Positions 62,131 to 64,000 of a stretch of DNA of 64,000 nt are shown here, one piece after another. The DNA lies in assembly GCA_006937955.1 (NCBI GenBank), contig SSNP01000007.1:5201332-5265331 (forward strand), read 5' to 3'. Each line of letters starts with the position of its first letter. The stretch's first letter is position 1. Both the position numbers and the translations under genes were made by a program. Source of the stretch: Pachypanchax playfairii (lineage: Eukaryota > Chordata > Actinopteri > Cyprinodontiformes > Aplocheilidae). Below the pieces are notes generated by a model. That model searched no databases. It had not been told where the DNA came from and saw only the letters and a list, made by a program, of their open reading frames with translations.

Positions 62131-63179
62131 GTAGTTTCAGATTCAGGATACTTTACAACCTCCATCCCAGGACATCAACACAGTTTTTTTGGTGTGCTAT
62201 TAGAGGAGGAGGGAGGACGAGGGGGAGGAGGATCCATCTGCCATGCTGCCGGTCCTCGGGGAGATGGGCATATCCCTGGGGTGTTTTGGACAGAGAGGGT
62301 CTGAAAGGATTACACCCAACCACTCATCAACGACGCTAATCTGTGGGCCCCCATGCAAAATCCCCTCCGATCCAAACAACAATTTGGGACAGAGAATAAA
62401 AATCTCACCATACAGGGACATCTTAGTAAAAATGAATAGCATGTAAAAGACAAATAAAGGTGAACTTTATCTTGGAGAATTAACAGCAAAGGTGTGACTG
62501 GCAAAGTGCCATGGTGTGTCTGTGATCAGGTGTGAGTATCCCACAAGTGGCCTAGTCTGAATCCCAGTGTGACCATTATGCAAATAGAGCAACACGACAA
62601 ACCTCAAAAATAAATTTGTTGAATAGATCAAACCCTGTATTAATCCAAACCTACTCCACATTCATTGTATTTTCAAGAATTTTATGATTGTTAACAATAA
62701 AATAAAATTGATCAATCAATTAATTTAGAGTGAACTATGTTTTCAGTAACTAGAAATTTTTTTGGGTGCTTTGATTTTTATTTGTTTACTGGTGAAACAG
62801 ATTTTTGCATGCTCTTAAAGATGAACTTCTACCATCTGACTGCAAGGTGAGCCCTGCAGAACGGTTCCTCCTGAGCTTTATCCAAATGTCTCGTCACAGC
62901 AGGAATCTACACAAGGTGCAGCTGCTGAGCTGTTGTCTTGGCAGGTCTCAGCATCCAGTGAAAGAATAGCACAGAATCAAGTTACCACAAGTTTCACACA
63001 CACCCCTAATGAGTTTGGTTTTGATGTCTTGGGTTTGTGGAGAGTGGATTAGGTGAATTTAACCATAGGAAGAAAAAGAAAGCTGCATAATGATGGTGCC
63101 AGTCCTCCAGGGCACAGGGAACCGGAGCATCCTGGCCTGCACCTCCTCTGCCTCCTGCAGGATACCCACCGGCTAGGCT

Positions 63180-63480
63180 GCCTCTAAGCTCCCTCTCCCT
63201 ACAGCCTCATTGTTTATCAGGCCCACCACTGTCAATATTAAGCCTGGCTAATGCGATCTAGAAGCAGCTGGAGCAGTCCTGATTATTACCATGACACAGT
63301 CGACTGAGGGTGTAATATCATTAAAAATAAATCAGGTGGTTTGGAGATTTGCTGATGCAGGGGGGACTTTGAATGACATTAGTTGTGAGAGCTGCTGTAA
63401 TTTCATTAGTCTGTTGGGGCACCTTTAAAGGATCTGTTGAAACATTTCCTTTAAGTTGGAGTAATGTAATCTGCTTTCAC
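63180..63480. other. Candidate conserved non-coding element upstream of neurod4
   Basis: Contains 'cctcattgtttatcag' (Sox/Fox-like), 'tggctaatgcgatc', 'cctgattattacc', 'gaatgacattag' and 'tttcattagtctg': many homeodomain-type cores in a complex, repeat-free context about 5-6 kb upstream of neurod4. Confidence 0.3.
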
Positions 63481-64000
63481 AACACTAAACTTGAAGTGGA
63501 AAATAGGGGAATTGATCATAGCAACAATTTCATCTGATTATTTCTAAAACAAAGACACCAAGGGATAATATTTTAATTTCCTAATTATTACATATTGCCA
63601 TATTGCATATAATCCTCTCCAAAGCAGACATACAGGATATTCCTGAAATTATTACTGGCCTGTTGTGGATTATTGTTGGAAACCACAAAGAAAACGTGAG
63701 ACCCTGCTAATCTTCTTAAACTGTTTGACACTGAGCTGTCTGCTCGGCAGACGCATCAGTGATCAGCTGGCAGGAGAGCAGACTGACAGAACGTCAAACA
63801 CTTAAAGTAATGACATTAATCTAAAAAAGCTTCTCCTGATAATGATATTAATACAATTTATCTCATTTCATGCGGACTTGGTCGCGTACAGTTGTTGCTG
63901 GTGTTTGTTTTTATGTTTGATGCGCCATTAAAGCACCAGAAGCGCCGTTGGTCCCGCAGCGAGGGTCCTTATTGTTTTGACGCACGAGACGCGTAAACGA

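Larger units (their letters stand above)
58200..64000. other. Upstream region of neurod4
   Basis: No protein gene seen in about 5.8 kb. It contains a CpG-rich block (59165-59300), an E-box/G-tract cluster (59458-59517), TG-rich and AAAG-rich short repeats (59660-59700, 60940-60960) and complex, repeat-free stretches at 61960-62130, 63180-63480 and 63700-64000 that resemble conserved non-coding elements. The last 120 bases become CpG-rich, so another promoter or CpG island may begin at the right edge. Confidence 0.55.

Overview
This is vertebrate nuclear DNA, almost certainly from a ray-finned (teleost) fish. It has long AT-rich introns, abundant CA/TG microsatellites, fish-type Tc1, hAT-like and LINE remnants, and three recognisable vertebrate genes. 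Most open frames in it are too short and too low in complexity to be genes; the real coding sequence is about 1.8 kb of the 64 kb.

Layout: (1) 2402-37398, minus strand: the 5' end of znf385a, a zinc-finger RNA/DNA-binding protein. Three coding exons are visible: a 10-nt first coding exon at 37389-37398, then 7819-7970 and 2402-2512. They encode the first 91 residues; the gene continues off the left edge. Intron 1 is about 29 kb and holds most of the mobile-element debris of the window. (2) 37400-47799: upstream and intergenic DNA with a LINE remnant. (3) 47800-48933, plus strand: a complete four-exon survivin gene (birc5, 147 aa) assembled here from short exons whose lengths match human BIRC5 exons 2-4. 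(4) 49050-55200: intergenic. (5) 55907-56980, minus strand: neurod4, a neuronal bHLH factor with an intact 357-aa single coding exon and a probable upstream non-coding exon ending at 57896. (6) 58200-64000: upstream region of neurod4, with a CpG-rich block, E-boxes around a G-rich tract, and several stretches that look like conserved non-coding enhancers.

znf385a and neurod4 lie in the same region of human chromosome 12q13, which supports both identifications. birc5 sits between them, converging on neurod4. The three genes do not form a pathway. The most interesting points are unusual substitutions in the survivin protein at positions that in human survivin read phosphorylated histone H3 or are phosphorylated by Aurora B; a CAG-repeat leader with upstream reading frames just before the znf385a start; candidate CTCF sites around the znf385a promoter; and candidate neural enhancers upstream of neurod4. 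No operon, CRISPR array or wholly novel gene system was seen.
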